DNA of 64,000 nt from Mucor racemosus. Its lineage: Eukaryota > Mucoromycota > Mucoromycetes > Mucorales > Mucoraceae. Each line of letters begins with the position of its first letter. Position 1 is the stretch's first letter. This document shows positions 46,257-57,501 of the stretch, one piece after another. Where the stretch lies: NCBI GenBank assembly GCA_027405735.1, contig JAPEHQ010000008.1:310001-374000 (forward strand), written 5' to 3'. Both the position numbers and the translations under genes were made by a program. The notes beneath the pieces were generated by a model. It searched no databases, was not told the DNA's origin, and saw only the letters and a program-made list of their open reading frames with translations.

Positions 46257-46959
46257 ATGTTTGCTTTTTTAAATTGCCGTCCTTGTACTTATCTGTTATT
46301 TTGCTTTTCTCGATTTGTGCAATATTGAGTAATTTGACCATATTTTTTTTCTTCGGTATTAACACTGCTATTCGTTGAGTATCAGTAGCGATTTGGTTAC
46401 AAAAAAATCTTTATTCCTGATCGAAATACAAAGAAAGACCTGTTATTTTTGCCCTATATCATGTAATTACTATGCTAGGTACAATAATACAAAGGCTGAC
46501 CTTATTTCACTAGAAAATATAACTGAAGTTTCCAGTGAGTATATAATTAATACAGTAGATGTAAAATAGCGCTACGTATATATCCAAAAACTTAGTAGTA
46601 GATAAAGCGTGTGTATATATACTATATAATAACAAACATTTTATAATCTATAAAAGTTACGGTCATCCATGTTGAAAATACTAGATTTCGTCTGATTTCT
46701 ACAGGAAAACAATATCTGTTAATACAGTATATATAGTAAAAATTGATTTTAGATTTTTTCCATGTAGAAGCTAAACAATCACACTGTATGATATTTGTGT
46801 AATTATTTTTCTTACTAATTAATCAATAAAAAAAATTACAATTTATTTTGTTCGTTCTGTCCTTCACGACCTATATTGGCTTGCTGTAGTACACGAAGAA
46901 ACTACGCTCGATAAGTTAAAATGAATTTTAATATTAAATTTGAATTTTCAAAAAAAAAA
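46257..46959. other. AT-rich intergenic stretch
   Basis: No supported gene. A 64-codon ORF at 46375-46569 has no recognisable feature. Confidence 0.4.
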
Positions 46960-48150
46960 ATCATAATTTCAATCTTCAAAATCGGAGTATGCCTTCTTTC
47001 TATAACTAACCTCATAATAAACATTTTTGAGATATACTTTAGACACTATTAAACAGACATGAATTGGTCGCATTATGTTACCTATTCCTGAATTCATGTT
47101 ATATCTCACGAAAGACTCAAAAACGCGTAAATTCCAATGCTTTTTCCTTGAAAACTGGGTCTCATTTTTCATCCTTACTCTACTTTTTGTTTTCACTAAA
47201 TAACACCAAGAACAAAATATATGTCAATGTACTTGAGGTGTTCAGCTTTAATTCAAAAATAAGTTTCTAGAAATATCCTATTTTTTGCAGTTAGTATTAA
47301 TTTTTCAGTGTTAATGTTTCAAATTTTTTACGCGTACTGTATTTCACTGCTAAAAATTCAAAACTTTGAGGCTCCATATCTTTACGAAAAACTAAGCTAT
47401 GCTAACAGTTTTTGATAATAGAATTTACTTGTTTTGACGTGCTTTATAACATATTTTAGTATAAAAAAATTCTGAGCACCTTTATTTTTTTTCATTTTTT
47501 TGACATTTCTATAGTAGGTTTCAAAATATTGGCTAAATTAAGCAATATTTTTTTGCATTCATGTCATTAAGCTCGTTAAGCTCTCTCGAGGCAAATTTAG
47601 TTTTTTTCAAAATATCAATTTTTCGTGAAGATATCCTCAAAAATGTGTACAAAGAGATACCTTCATTTCTAGCTTCCATTTTTTCCTTATATACCCTCAT
47701 CCCAAATTCTGAATCTGAAAAAAATTTGGATGAAAATCTCGTTTTCTCTACGAAAAATGCAGATAGAAGGTTCAGCAATAGCTCAATTGATAGATAATGT
47801 TTTTGCGCATCATCTCAATTAGGTATATTTTAAATATGTTTATAAAAAGTGATGTATATCTTCAAAAAACCTCCAAAATTTCAATTGCATTTTACACAAA
47901 ATTTAATGTGGAATGTTTTTCTGATTTTTATTTAGATGAATGCAAAATTCAAAACTGTACAAGAACCACTTAATTTGCTAGGTTCGTTTACTTTGCAGTT
48001 CATGGGCCATTAAACAATTTTGTTTTTCGAATCATTTTTCGTCCATTTTTTAAAATAAATTTTGGAGCCCCGTTATGGTAGGTTTCAAGCTGTGATAAGA
48101 ACTATTGTTTTGACTATCTCAACGAAAAACCAATATTTTTCACTAAAACA
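46960..48150 (-). repeat. Family B dispersed repeat, copy B4
   Basis: Reverse-orientation copy of the 2985-4135 unit. The minus frame 47778-47533 retains 81 open codons with FFSDSEFGMRVYKEKMEARNEG, very close to B1. A second minus frame (47196-46969) has FSRKKHWNLRVFES and NSGIGNIMR. No domain is recognised. Confidence 0.65.
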
Positions 48151-50069
48151 AAAAATGCAGAGTAGTTCTCGATTGGATCTATCTTTTAGATATAAAAAAT
48201 TAGCGCCTTAATTTAAGTGCTTAATTTTTTACAATTGATTTTTTATGTCAATTTTGGTAAATATGTTAGTCTAACGCATTTATATTCTGGTATGAATTGT
48301 TATATTTTTGGACAGATATCAATGGCCTATTGAGGGAAGATACACCTTCTTTGAAGATTTGGCATAATTCAACTCAATATTGGGCGAAAACATTGGACAG
48401 GCGTTTAAAAATATCTGAAACCTACCTTTTATAACGGTAAAAAAATCAACCAAAACTCTATCTCAGTGAATTTCAATGCTAACTTAATAACTTTCAATTC
48501 TACATGAGAGTAGATGCACATCTTTGACACAATTACCTCAAAAGGCAACTTTCACAACCTAGTGTGTGTCGAGAAAATCATCACCAAAGTGCACCTATAG
48601 CTTACTGCGCATTTTTAGCGAAACAATTTAAATGCAATATCTTTGAATACTGATCCAAGGAAGCTGCCACTTTACATGGATATAGATATGAATACGGTAC
48701 TACAAGCATTTCAGATGTCAGCTTCCAGAAGTCATTGTGCATTAGGTAAATTTCAACAACAAGTTGATAACCTGCTATTTACGCCTACTAAGGTCCGTAA
48801 GCGCGCCAGTTCTCCCCGAATATGGATCTAAATGAGCTCCCGTTGGTTGTTTGACCTATTTGGTATGGGTTGTTTCAGGTATTCTTTGAAAATTTTTATA
48901 AAATCAAATAATGTTCCAAAATCGAATTTTGAAGTTGGATTTAGTGAGCACTAAATGTGCGAAGAACATACCTTGATTTCATTAACTAAAAGCTGTTTTT
49001 GAAGGAGTTGAGCATAGGTTTCTAAATGAAACCTCTCTTCCTCTGCTTAAAAAAATTATATATAGCAACTGGAAAAAATGCTCGTAATCAATGAATATTG
49101 ATCCAAATAGGCTGAAAGCTTTAACATATATATTACAGTTGTAGAAGTAATCAGAGTTAAACTTTTGACACCCCATTAATTTTCTAGTTAAATTGTATGA
49201 TCAAATACCCACCCTTTGGCATACTGGAAGCTGTGTGTCATTTTTGAGAGCATGGTGAGTGTACAGAAATCAACGCTACGTTACTTGATGGCATAATCAA
49301 GAGCCCTTGAGACATAAAAAATGCGGTTTGACGCGCTGATCTCAATTATCTACATATATATATATCTAGGAATCAAAAATTAAGCGAAATAATGCAATTA
49401 AAAACCAGGTATCTCGAACATAATATAGCATCAAAATATATGACATCAAAAGAAGTGGTTAATGCTGTATATTGGATAGATGGGAATGTCTAGTAGCTTA
49501 TTAGTTTACACAGTTTGAGATTCTACAAGTGTAGAACGGCTTGTTAGAAAAAGCCACATGTAGATTCGTCACCCGAGTTTCAAAATCATGTAGGGGGTAT
49601 CGCTATAAGGTTGACTGATAGCAATTATTATGTAATTATGGCTGTCTTGATGGTACTAATTGTTCTACTTTACGGTGTGGATGATGCTCGATGTGTAAGG
49701 TCTCAAGTAATCTGGTTGTCAGTAATAAACAAATCAAAGTATCAAAAAATATATCTCCTTGTCTGAATCCTTCATTAGGAGCTCCAAAGTTGTTTAGAAT
49801 ATGAATAGGTAGTTTTATTACGCAATATAAAAGCTATATTTTTTTTTTTTTTTTTTCAGTATTTGAGTGTTTATAATACTGCCTTTCGGATTGGCTCAAT
49901 TATTTTTTTAAATTTTTTTCAAGTATTAAAATTCCCAACGAGTGCCCTGAAGAAGACACATTGCATCTTCACAGTATTTGTTGTTTTTTAACAATCAAAT
50001 CACACATTAAGCCTTATTTGCGTTTAAGTTTCAGTTGACCAACTCCCTAAAAATACTTCTTTACTCACG
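48151..50069. other. Gene-poor stretch containing a LINE relic
   Basis: No intact gene. The minus strand at 49698-49800 reads GAPNEGFRQGD followed by a hydrophobic run, resembling the GxRQGDPLSP motif of non-LTR reverse transcriptases. A CTGAAGAAGACACATTGCATC stretch near 49946-49966 resembles a LINE 3' hairpin. A T-run lies at 49840-49857. The part before 49400 shows nothing recognisable. Confidence 0.4.
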
Positions 50070-50977
50070 ATGTCAACATCTATTAATGGCATTAAAAAGA
50101 CACAAGCTTCAGAAGACAAAATTGACGTACGCCTTACAGTTTATTACATATATATATACATATATATTATTATTATTATTATTATTATTAGCATAAAACT
50201 AAAATTTTATTATTGCACACGCAGGAAAAGGATCTGTACTCCCTTGTATCTAATTTGAGACAAGAGGTAAATCAGCTTCGAAATGATAACCAATTGCTTT
50301 TTCGCGCAACATCCCATGAATTGAAAACATTGAAAAGTGAAAATAACAATTTAACAAACTTAGTATTAAAGTTAACAGCAGAAGTAAATGTAATGGAAAT
50401 CAAGTTAGAGGATTGCAAGCAAACAATTAGAGCTCTTGAGACAACTAAAATGTTTATTGAGGATGAGAATATTCCAACAAGCGATGAAGATGATGACTTT
50501 GTGTTAGATGATGATGAAGAAGACGAAAGTTTTGAATTGAAAGAAAAAAAACCACCAGCTGTAAAAGGAACACGTAAAGAAAAAAAAGGGACCAAAGATA
50601 ATAAAAAGGGGCAAACAAAGAAAAAGGCCAAAGCAACAAGAAAACCCCATAAAAGAGGGAAGTATAAAACAAAGAAAAGGGCTGAATTAGAGAGAAAGGC
50701 TGAATTAGAGAAAAAGGCTAAATCAGAGAAAAAGGCTCAAAGTCAAAAGATAAAACCAAATAGTAATAATAAAAAAGCACAAACGGATCAATTGCAGGAA
50801 GAGGATCAGTTGGAGAAAAAGGATCAAGCAGAGAAAAAGGATCAATCAGAGGAAAAGAATCTATCAGAGAAAAAGGCAAACGAAGTTCAAAAGACTGAAC
50901 AAACTACCCCATTAAAAACAAAAAGACATTCCAATTTTAATCCAGTTGTATTTATTAGTAATAAAAAAAGAAAGTAA
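50070..50977 (+). CDS. Basic coiled-coil protein, Lys/Glu-rich, function unknown
   Basis: Two exons (50070-50126 and 50225-50977) join in phase 0 to 269 aa. The 98 nt intron contains an (ATT)n microsatellite. Residues about 20-90 form a coiled coil (LVSNLRQEVNQLRNDN, LKSENNNLTNLVLKL, VMEIKLEDCKQTI). An acidic stretch follows (DEDDDFVLDDDEEDE). A long Lys-rich tail then holds imperfect tandem short repeats (ELERKA, ELEKKA, SEKKAQ; DQLEKKDQAEKKDQSEEK). It resembles small nuclear or chromatin-associated fungal proteins by composition only. I do not recognise a family. Its stop codon is 14 bp from the stop of the convergent TMEM94-like gene. Confidence 0.75.
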
Positions 50978-50991
50978 ATTCTACCCTTTAG

Positions 50992-53900
50992 CTACAAAGG
51001 TGAATGCATACCAAGCTATACAGATATAAGACGTATTAGGTACAATTTCTCGAATATAACAAAATCATTACAATTTACCTTTGTACTAAATTCAAGCTTT
51101 GATCTCTTTTGGAATCTTGTAAATTCCTTGTTATCATGCATTTTAACCAATTCCTGAACTGGTATCAAAACAATTGGCCAAGCAAAGCCAAGGAAATATA
51201 CAAACCAAGGTATTTTTGACAGATCAAAAGGTCCATGAGCAAGTGAAACAGCACAGAAACAGAATTGTAAAATAATGCTATGAAAACAGATAAATACACT
51301 ATTCTTTTTTCATTTTCAAAGGGCCATTCTTACCTCAAAAAGAAGGCACCAATCCAAATGCGATTTCTAAATGGTATGAATTCAATAAGAGAAGATGTTC
51401 TATGCAGAAAAGAAGGCGAAATGCAAGCTATATTGAGGCATTTAGTATGATAACAATCTATTTGCTATGAATATATGGATTTACCTAGATACCAAACAAA
51501 TGACAGAAGCATAAAGTTTTGAGCATAGGCCACGGCCCATTGCTCCTCAACTGTCCAATGATACCATCCATTTATACCGAATTTACCAAATGCATCTGTT
51601 ATGTTGATGCCCAAAGAGTAAATTAACGTCCTACAAGAAAAAAACAGGGTCAGGGTTAGGGTTTATTACAAGCTTGTTGCATTTTTACATTGTATATATT
51701 GCGACACACATGGTGATAACGAGAATAAATCGAAGCACGAAATAGCACATAAATCTCCAGAAATCAGTGAGATGTTCAATATTTTTACCTACAGGTCGAT
51801 TAGATGAAAAAAAAAAGGGCCAAAAGTTCAATCATTGCTACTTACCAGGCATTAATAACATAATTCCATCTTCATGAGGAGTGAAAAGCATAGACATGGA
51901 TAGAATGGGTAAAATAATCCACAAAACCCATAAAATCTGATATCCTGCGAAAATAGGTGGTAATAATAAGCAGAAACTTAAAAGCAACATGAGCGACATT
52001 GACATGCATCCAGCAACATAGAAAGCAAATCCCTATTGCATGAATTAATTATAATCGCGTAATTTACATTATTGTCAAAGATTTTACCATTCTAACGCAA
52101 GTTAATAATCTTCTAGCATCACGTATAAGCTGTGTTACAGCATATAAACTTGTTTCATATTGCATAAATAAACCACATGGTAAACTACATAATGATGCTC
52201 CTACTGCTAAAGGTGGTTGACGATCATTCGTTGATAAACGGCCTTTGCTTTGAGCACGAGTATGCATTGGTTCCATGGCAATACTAACATCAGACTGACA
52301 AAAAGATATCAATTTAATACATGTAATAATGCACAATTATGCATTTATACATACCAAAGCAAATGACTCAGTATTCTTGGTGTTCAAAGCATTTCCAATA
52401 CAACAAACAACCTCCCCATTCTCTTGAAATATACGAATCATCTCTCTCATTGCTCTTGGTGTACATTCTGCAAAAAGCGATACATGTAACGGTATATCAT
52501 CGACATCTTCTAAATGAGGACGAATTTCATCAATGCCTCGAGGTAATTGAGCTTTGATATCATGGGTTTGAAGATATCCATTCCCACAATTTTCATCATC
52601 AGGATTTGATAGTAAGATGCAGCTGTTCCAATCTGTTTCAAGACCAAGTCTTTCAGCAAATGCTTTTGGAATAACCAGCATTAGTTTATAAACATTGAAT
52701 GCGCACACATTTTTAACATACCTTTTGATTCTCTTTCTGCAGTAGTCGAGAAATAAACAAAGCGTATACCTGCAAGACCTAAATCTTCAATGAAATCAAC
52801 CACATTCTATACGAAATTTTGTCAGTATTTGCAATGTATATTTTTCAAATCGTTGAGGTTACCTGCTTTGGTTGATGACACATGGCTGCCATTCCTAGGA
52901 AGATCTGTCCCTTTACAACCTCCTTGTAGAAAGTAGCTTCTTCTTGTTCATCAACAGGTTCATCCTCTTCAAAAGAATAATCACTAGAACCTGTATCCGA
53001 CGAATTGCTACTAGAGCTAGTGGCTTCTTTTGAAGTTCTGCGAGGCTTACTTGCGTTCTCAATGATAGCTACACTGCTGACAGGCTGTTTGCTTTCATTT
53101 TGTACGCGAGAAGAGGAGGAAGAGGGTGAGGAAGATTCAGATGAAGAGTCGCTGCTACTATCAGAACTATCAGAGCTTGGAGGTTTATAGGGTAATACAA
53201 CAAATGCGCATCCTGGATCTTCATCTTCGTCATCTGAAGGATTTAAAAAGGGGATACGGCCATCGTTTACTGTATTAATAGGTCGATAAGCATAAGCAAT
53301 ACATTGCATATCATGTACAAGAGCATTTTGAAAGAAATCGTTGATCTTTTTCTCCATCTAGAAATGACAAATCATTAAACAAAGTGAAATAGAATGTATA
53401 TTTTCAGATCAATTTACCGTTTCACTCATGGTTTGAAGAGAGTTTCCATCCCAATAATCTGAACATTTGTCCATAACCAAGGAAGGATGTCCATCTGTTA
53501 GTAATTGATAGCTTCCTATAATAGACATAAGAAATATGAACCGTATACAACCCTATTATATATTTCCCTACCTGATGTACGTTCCTCAAAAACAGTAGAC
53601 AAAGCATTGGGCACCTCGAACTGATAATATTTGCTATATTTATATCTAGGCGTATTTAATATCTCATGATACGGAGCAAATGTGTAGATTTCTGCCCTTA
53701 GAGCAAATGATTGTAATGCCTCTTCCCTAAAACCAATGCATTTACCGAGTCTGCACAGACAAGCTATTAGAAACAGTTAAAATCTATTTTCACAAATACA
53801 ACAGAATATATATTTACATTGTCTTGCAGGTGCTGTTTTACCATAAACATGCAATTTGGAACGTCTGCGATGATATTCAGATCGTTTACGACTTTGAATT

Positions 53901-56805
53901 ACACCACAGTTGGTATTTAGCATAAAGTTTAAGCCTAATGGCTTCAAACATCTATATATAAACAGTTGATATAATGAAATATCTATAGCTAGGTATATTT
54001 ACGGTAAATATTGCTCCCAATCTGAATCCTCAAATTTTAAACCAGTTTCTTCATCAGAATCTTCCTCTACATCAAGGTAAGTAATGTCTTCTTCATTATT
54101 AGGAAACATCAATTGTTCTACTGTGGGAAATGGCTATGAATAAAAAGTAATGAATTTTTGTGTCGAATATCAATATGTTATATACAACGGTACATTGGCT
54201 ATAGTTCCTTCTCTATCTAAACAACAAATAACAGTTGTACTTCCAAGTGATTCCAATAGATTTGTTGATCTAGTCAAAGAGAGTCGGTCCCATTTGGTCA
54301 ATAATGACAAGAATCTATCCCAAACAGCATCTACAATAAAGCATATCAGTAAATTATCCGTTAAATCTGTTGAATTTGTTTATGTTACTTGGGCTCAATT
54401 CTAGATCTTTTGTTGGAGGAGGAGCTTCCGCATCAAATTCATCCACTTCATCATCATCTTCATATTCGGTTTTGGAGATTTGGAGTGCTTCAAACAGAAT
54501 AAGCAATTGTGCATTACCAAAACTACGAGCGACAATCCACATACTTGGAATACATAAGGGCAGCAAAGGAATTATAGCATAAATTGACATTGTAAACACT
54601 TCTCCAACGAGTTGATCAGCAGGGAAATGATTAATCAGTGTGCTTCGTAAACCGTATCTCAAAAAATTGACCAAAAGTGAAATACCCAAAACAATCCAAA
54701 TAATGTATCTATAAAATACTCGAATAATTACATAGCTTTCATTATGCATTACTGTATTGGGCCGTTTTTGGTTTAATGCTCTTCGCATGTTCTTTTCTAA
54801 AGGTGATTCTAATAAAATAAATTGATGGCGGCCTCTTGATCGCATGTATTCTTCCATCAAGCCTGAGGGTGGAGGGATACCAAAGAAGGATGGCTTGAAT
54901 GATTGATCTTTTGCAATGTAATATTCTTTTGTATTTAATGGAGGTTCTAATGAACTATCACTGCTACTGCTACTGCTACTGCTACTACTGCTGTGTGTAT
55001 TACGTCTCTTTTTTGGCTTAATATCTGCCTCATTGTTGCCATCATCCTTTGCATTAAATTCATTTAAACTGGGTGTTGGCATAGTTTTATGCATATATTT
55101 CATTCTTCCCGGAGCAATATCACCATATAGCATTTCAACAATATCGCCTTCTACTAGTAAATTAACAGGAAATATTCTTACTACACCATCCCGAACAACC
55201 TTAGCAACAGACATGGAGGGTATAAAAGGGATTTTAGTGTCTTGAACCATGTTCATGCCGCTTCTTTCTAAAGCGCCAATAATTGTTGATGCACGATCTG
55301 TCATTTCCCGATATGCTAATACTTGTTCTCTATAAAAGATGTATCCATTCCAAACTGTAATTGACAGTAATAATAGAGCTTCTACTAATAATCCAGTAAC
55401 TCGGAATTGGTATGGTTCACTTTTAAAATATCCTACAATATAGAATGCCAGTAAACCAAGACCACTCAATCCACTTAAAACCATTGCAGGGTTCAGTAAA
55501 ACTGTACGAGAATCTTTGCAGTTTCATTAGATTACTAGATAATTGAAGTTTATAGTAGCCTTACCAATAGTTTTATCAATGCGAGCTCGTTCTTCGGTAA
55601 TAATACTGTTTGCTAAATATAATAATTTACTGGATTTTCGGGTTTGTTTCAGTTTAATTCAAGTATTTAAATGTAGTGAATATCTACCTTAATGCTTCTT
55701 CACTAGATAGTCCAGGATGTCTGTTCGATTGCAAGCTTTCTCTTCGACTCCAGGATTGCGATTGCAAATTTGTTTGTAATACTCGCTGTGTTCGTTTATG
55801 CAATCTACGAGGAATCGATCTTCTTCGGAAACCAGCATCATGGTGATGTCTACGATAATTTCTTTCATTGTGCCTCATCATCCTTTCGCGATCTCCTCGA
55901 GGCATTTCATCTACTAGGTCATCATCTTCTTCTGTGTATACAGTAACCATAGCTTTATTATTTGTTAATTGATCTTTTCTATTGCCATTTCTAGCTAATC
56001 CTGTCGAAGATTTTCCATTTCGATGATGATGTTTATGATGGCGACGTCTAGTACGATTCGAATCATTAATATGATTATCATTATTTGGGGTTAAATGGTC
56101 ATTTTGAATAATGTTATTAACGTTATTTCTTGATAGTGAATCTCTATGAATAATTTCATTATCTTCTTCATCGTCAAGATCGTCATCTCCATCATTTTCA
56201 GCGGCTGATATATCTGTATCTTGTTGACTATGAGAAGATGAGGCTTCCATCATATGCAAATGAGAAGAACCATGCTCAACATGTAATGAGGTCAATAATC
56301 GTCTTTGATGGTTACTAACTGAATCGGCATCTGATTCTCTTCTAATGGGCGTATAACAAAATGCATAATCGCTTTCAGATTCATCATCACCCGATCTCAA
56401 AAGATGAGCAGCCCCATTTTTTTCAAGTCGACGAGGAATTGAGCTACCATGATCTATTACAACTTGTGCTGATACACTGGAACTAGAAGAATTGGTGCTG
56501 CTTCTGGATGAGCGACTAGAAACACTGTTATTATCATCATTATCGTTATCGTTTTCTGCTTCATTGTCTGATCCCTTTCTACGTTTACTCTTTTTAGATT
56601 TGAGTTTTACTGGAGCTTCTGATTCAACATTGATGGGTTCAGCTTCGTTGGCGACATCTAGTAGGAAAAAGGTTGTGCCTTCTTCGTCTTGTATTGGTTC
56701 AGGTATTACGTTCAAGGGTGATTCTGAATTATAGGAGGTTGCAGAGTTATGGGACGTATCTGAAGCTGTACGTCGCATTTCATTATTGTCTTTATTTTCA
56801 GACAT
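50992..56805 (-). CDS. TMEM94-like P-type ATPase-related multi-span membrane protein
   Basis: 18 exons join in frame to about 1602 aa: 56805-55688, 55605-55565, 55501-54389, 54330-54194, 54133-54003, 53951-53818, 53763-53572, 53515-53418, 53357-52863, 52806-52722, 52662-52355, 52294-52088, 52032-51846, 51788-51689, 51630-51485, 51427-51334, 51277-51079, 51015-50992. Homology to vertebrate TMEM94 is collinear: LLVEGDIVEM, LESLGSTTVICCLD, FEDSDW, LKPLGLN, DYWDG, GQIFLGM, IRFVYFS, FAERLGLETDWN, LPRGIDEIRPHL, SDVSIAMEP, LCSLPCG and the C-terminal KLEFSTKLGMHSPL. TMEM94 has been reported as an ER magnesium-uptake ATPase. The P-type phosphorylation site DKTGT appears here as DREGT (about residue 796). 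The first about 370 residues are charged low complexity, absent from human. The start MSENKD was chosen; an ATG at 56940 would add 45 unlikely residues. Confidence 0.9.
51645..51665 (+). repeat. Short telomere-like tract in TMEM94-like intron 14
   Basis: CAGGGTCAGGGTTAGGGTTTA, about three TTAGGG-type units, inside the intron 51631-51688. On the sense strand of the gene it forms part of the intron (CCCTAACCCTGACCCTG) before the acceptor. Confidence 0.6.
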
Positions 56806-57501
56806 AAATGCTTGAAATAACGGAGATTTAGTGGATATTAATGTAGTATATGTGTAATAAGACAAGAACGTTTTGCAATGAATAGTGAAACTAAACATGA
56901 AGGGCTTTAACAGAGTCACGATTGATACTCGATACTGCATGTAAATTTGGCTTTGTCAAAAAAAAAATTACATTAGAGGATTGTTTTAAGCACTTTTTGC
57001 TTTTTATAACCTACTTTTCAAAGCAACTGAATAGTTTTAAAGATGTTGTATCAAGTAAAATATTTTTTTATGCAAAAATTAGCATCAATTCAAGTAGTAA
57101 TGGCCTATCTTTGAAAGGGTATACATCTAGGGCATATGTGTTTTAAAACTCCGACACACACATTTTACTGACCTTACGGCTAGTGCAAAGTCTCAAATTT
57201 CAGAGATACAATCTTCAAAATAACTAGCTTATTGAATCCAAATCCTAAGGAGTTGATTTTTTTTATGACTCCCTCTCTATCTTTTCTTTCTTTTATTTCT
57301 TTTTTTTTCAGTTTTTTTGTATTCAACAAAATCCCAATTCAGTGTTGGTTTAGTTTCGTTTCATCTTATTTTTGTATCAATTTCGTCGTGACCGTCTGAT
57401 TGCAATTCAATCATCATCATTCAATTTAAATAAACCTATTTAAAGGAAAAAATTGTTTCCCCGGCAATCAAAGAAGGCTTTTTCTGTAATAAATATCTTA
57501 A
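56806..57501. other. Divergent intergenic region
   Basis: It lies between the TMEM94-like gene (-) and the Zds-like gene (+). A strong CT-rich tract lies at 57271-57320 on the Zds side, typical of fungal core promoters. No gene is supported. Confidence 0.45.

Noticed and set aside
50272..50631. 119-codon antisense ORF across the coiled-coil gene
   Set aside because: Low-complexity mirror of the Lys/Glu/Asp-rich sense frame, with no independent support.
56806..56940. Upstream start for the TMEM94-like protein at 56940
   Set aside because: The extra 45 residues are hydrophobic and unlike the charged N-terminus that follows. The ATG at 56805 begins the acidic/Ser-rich region naturally.
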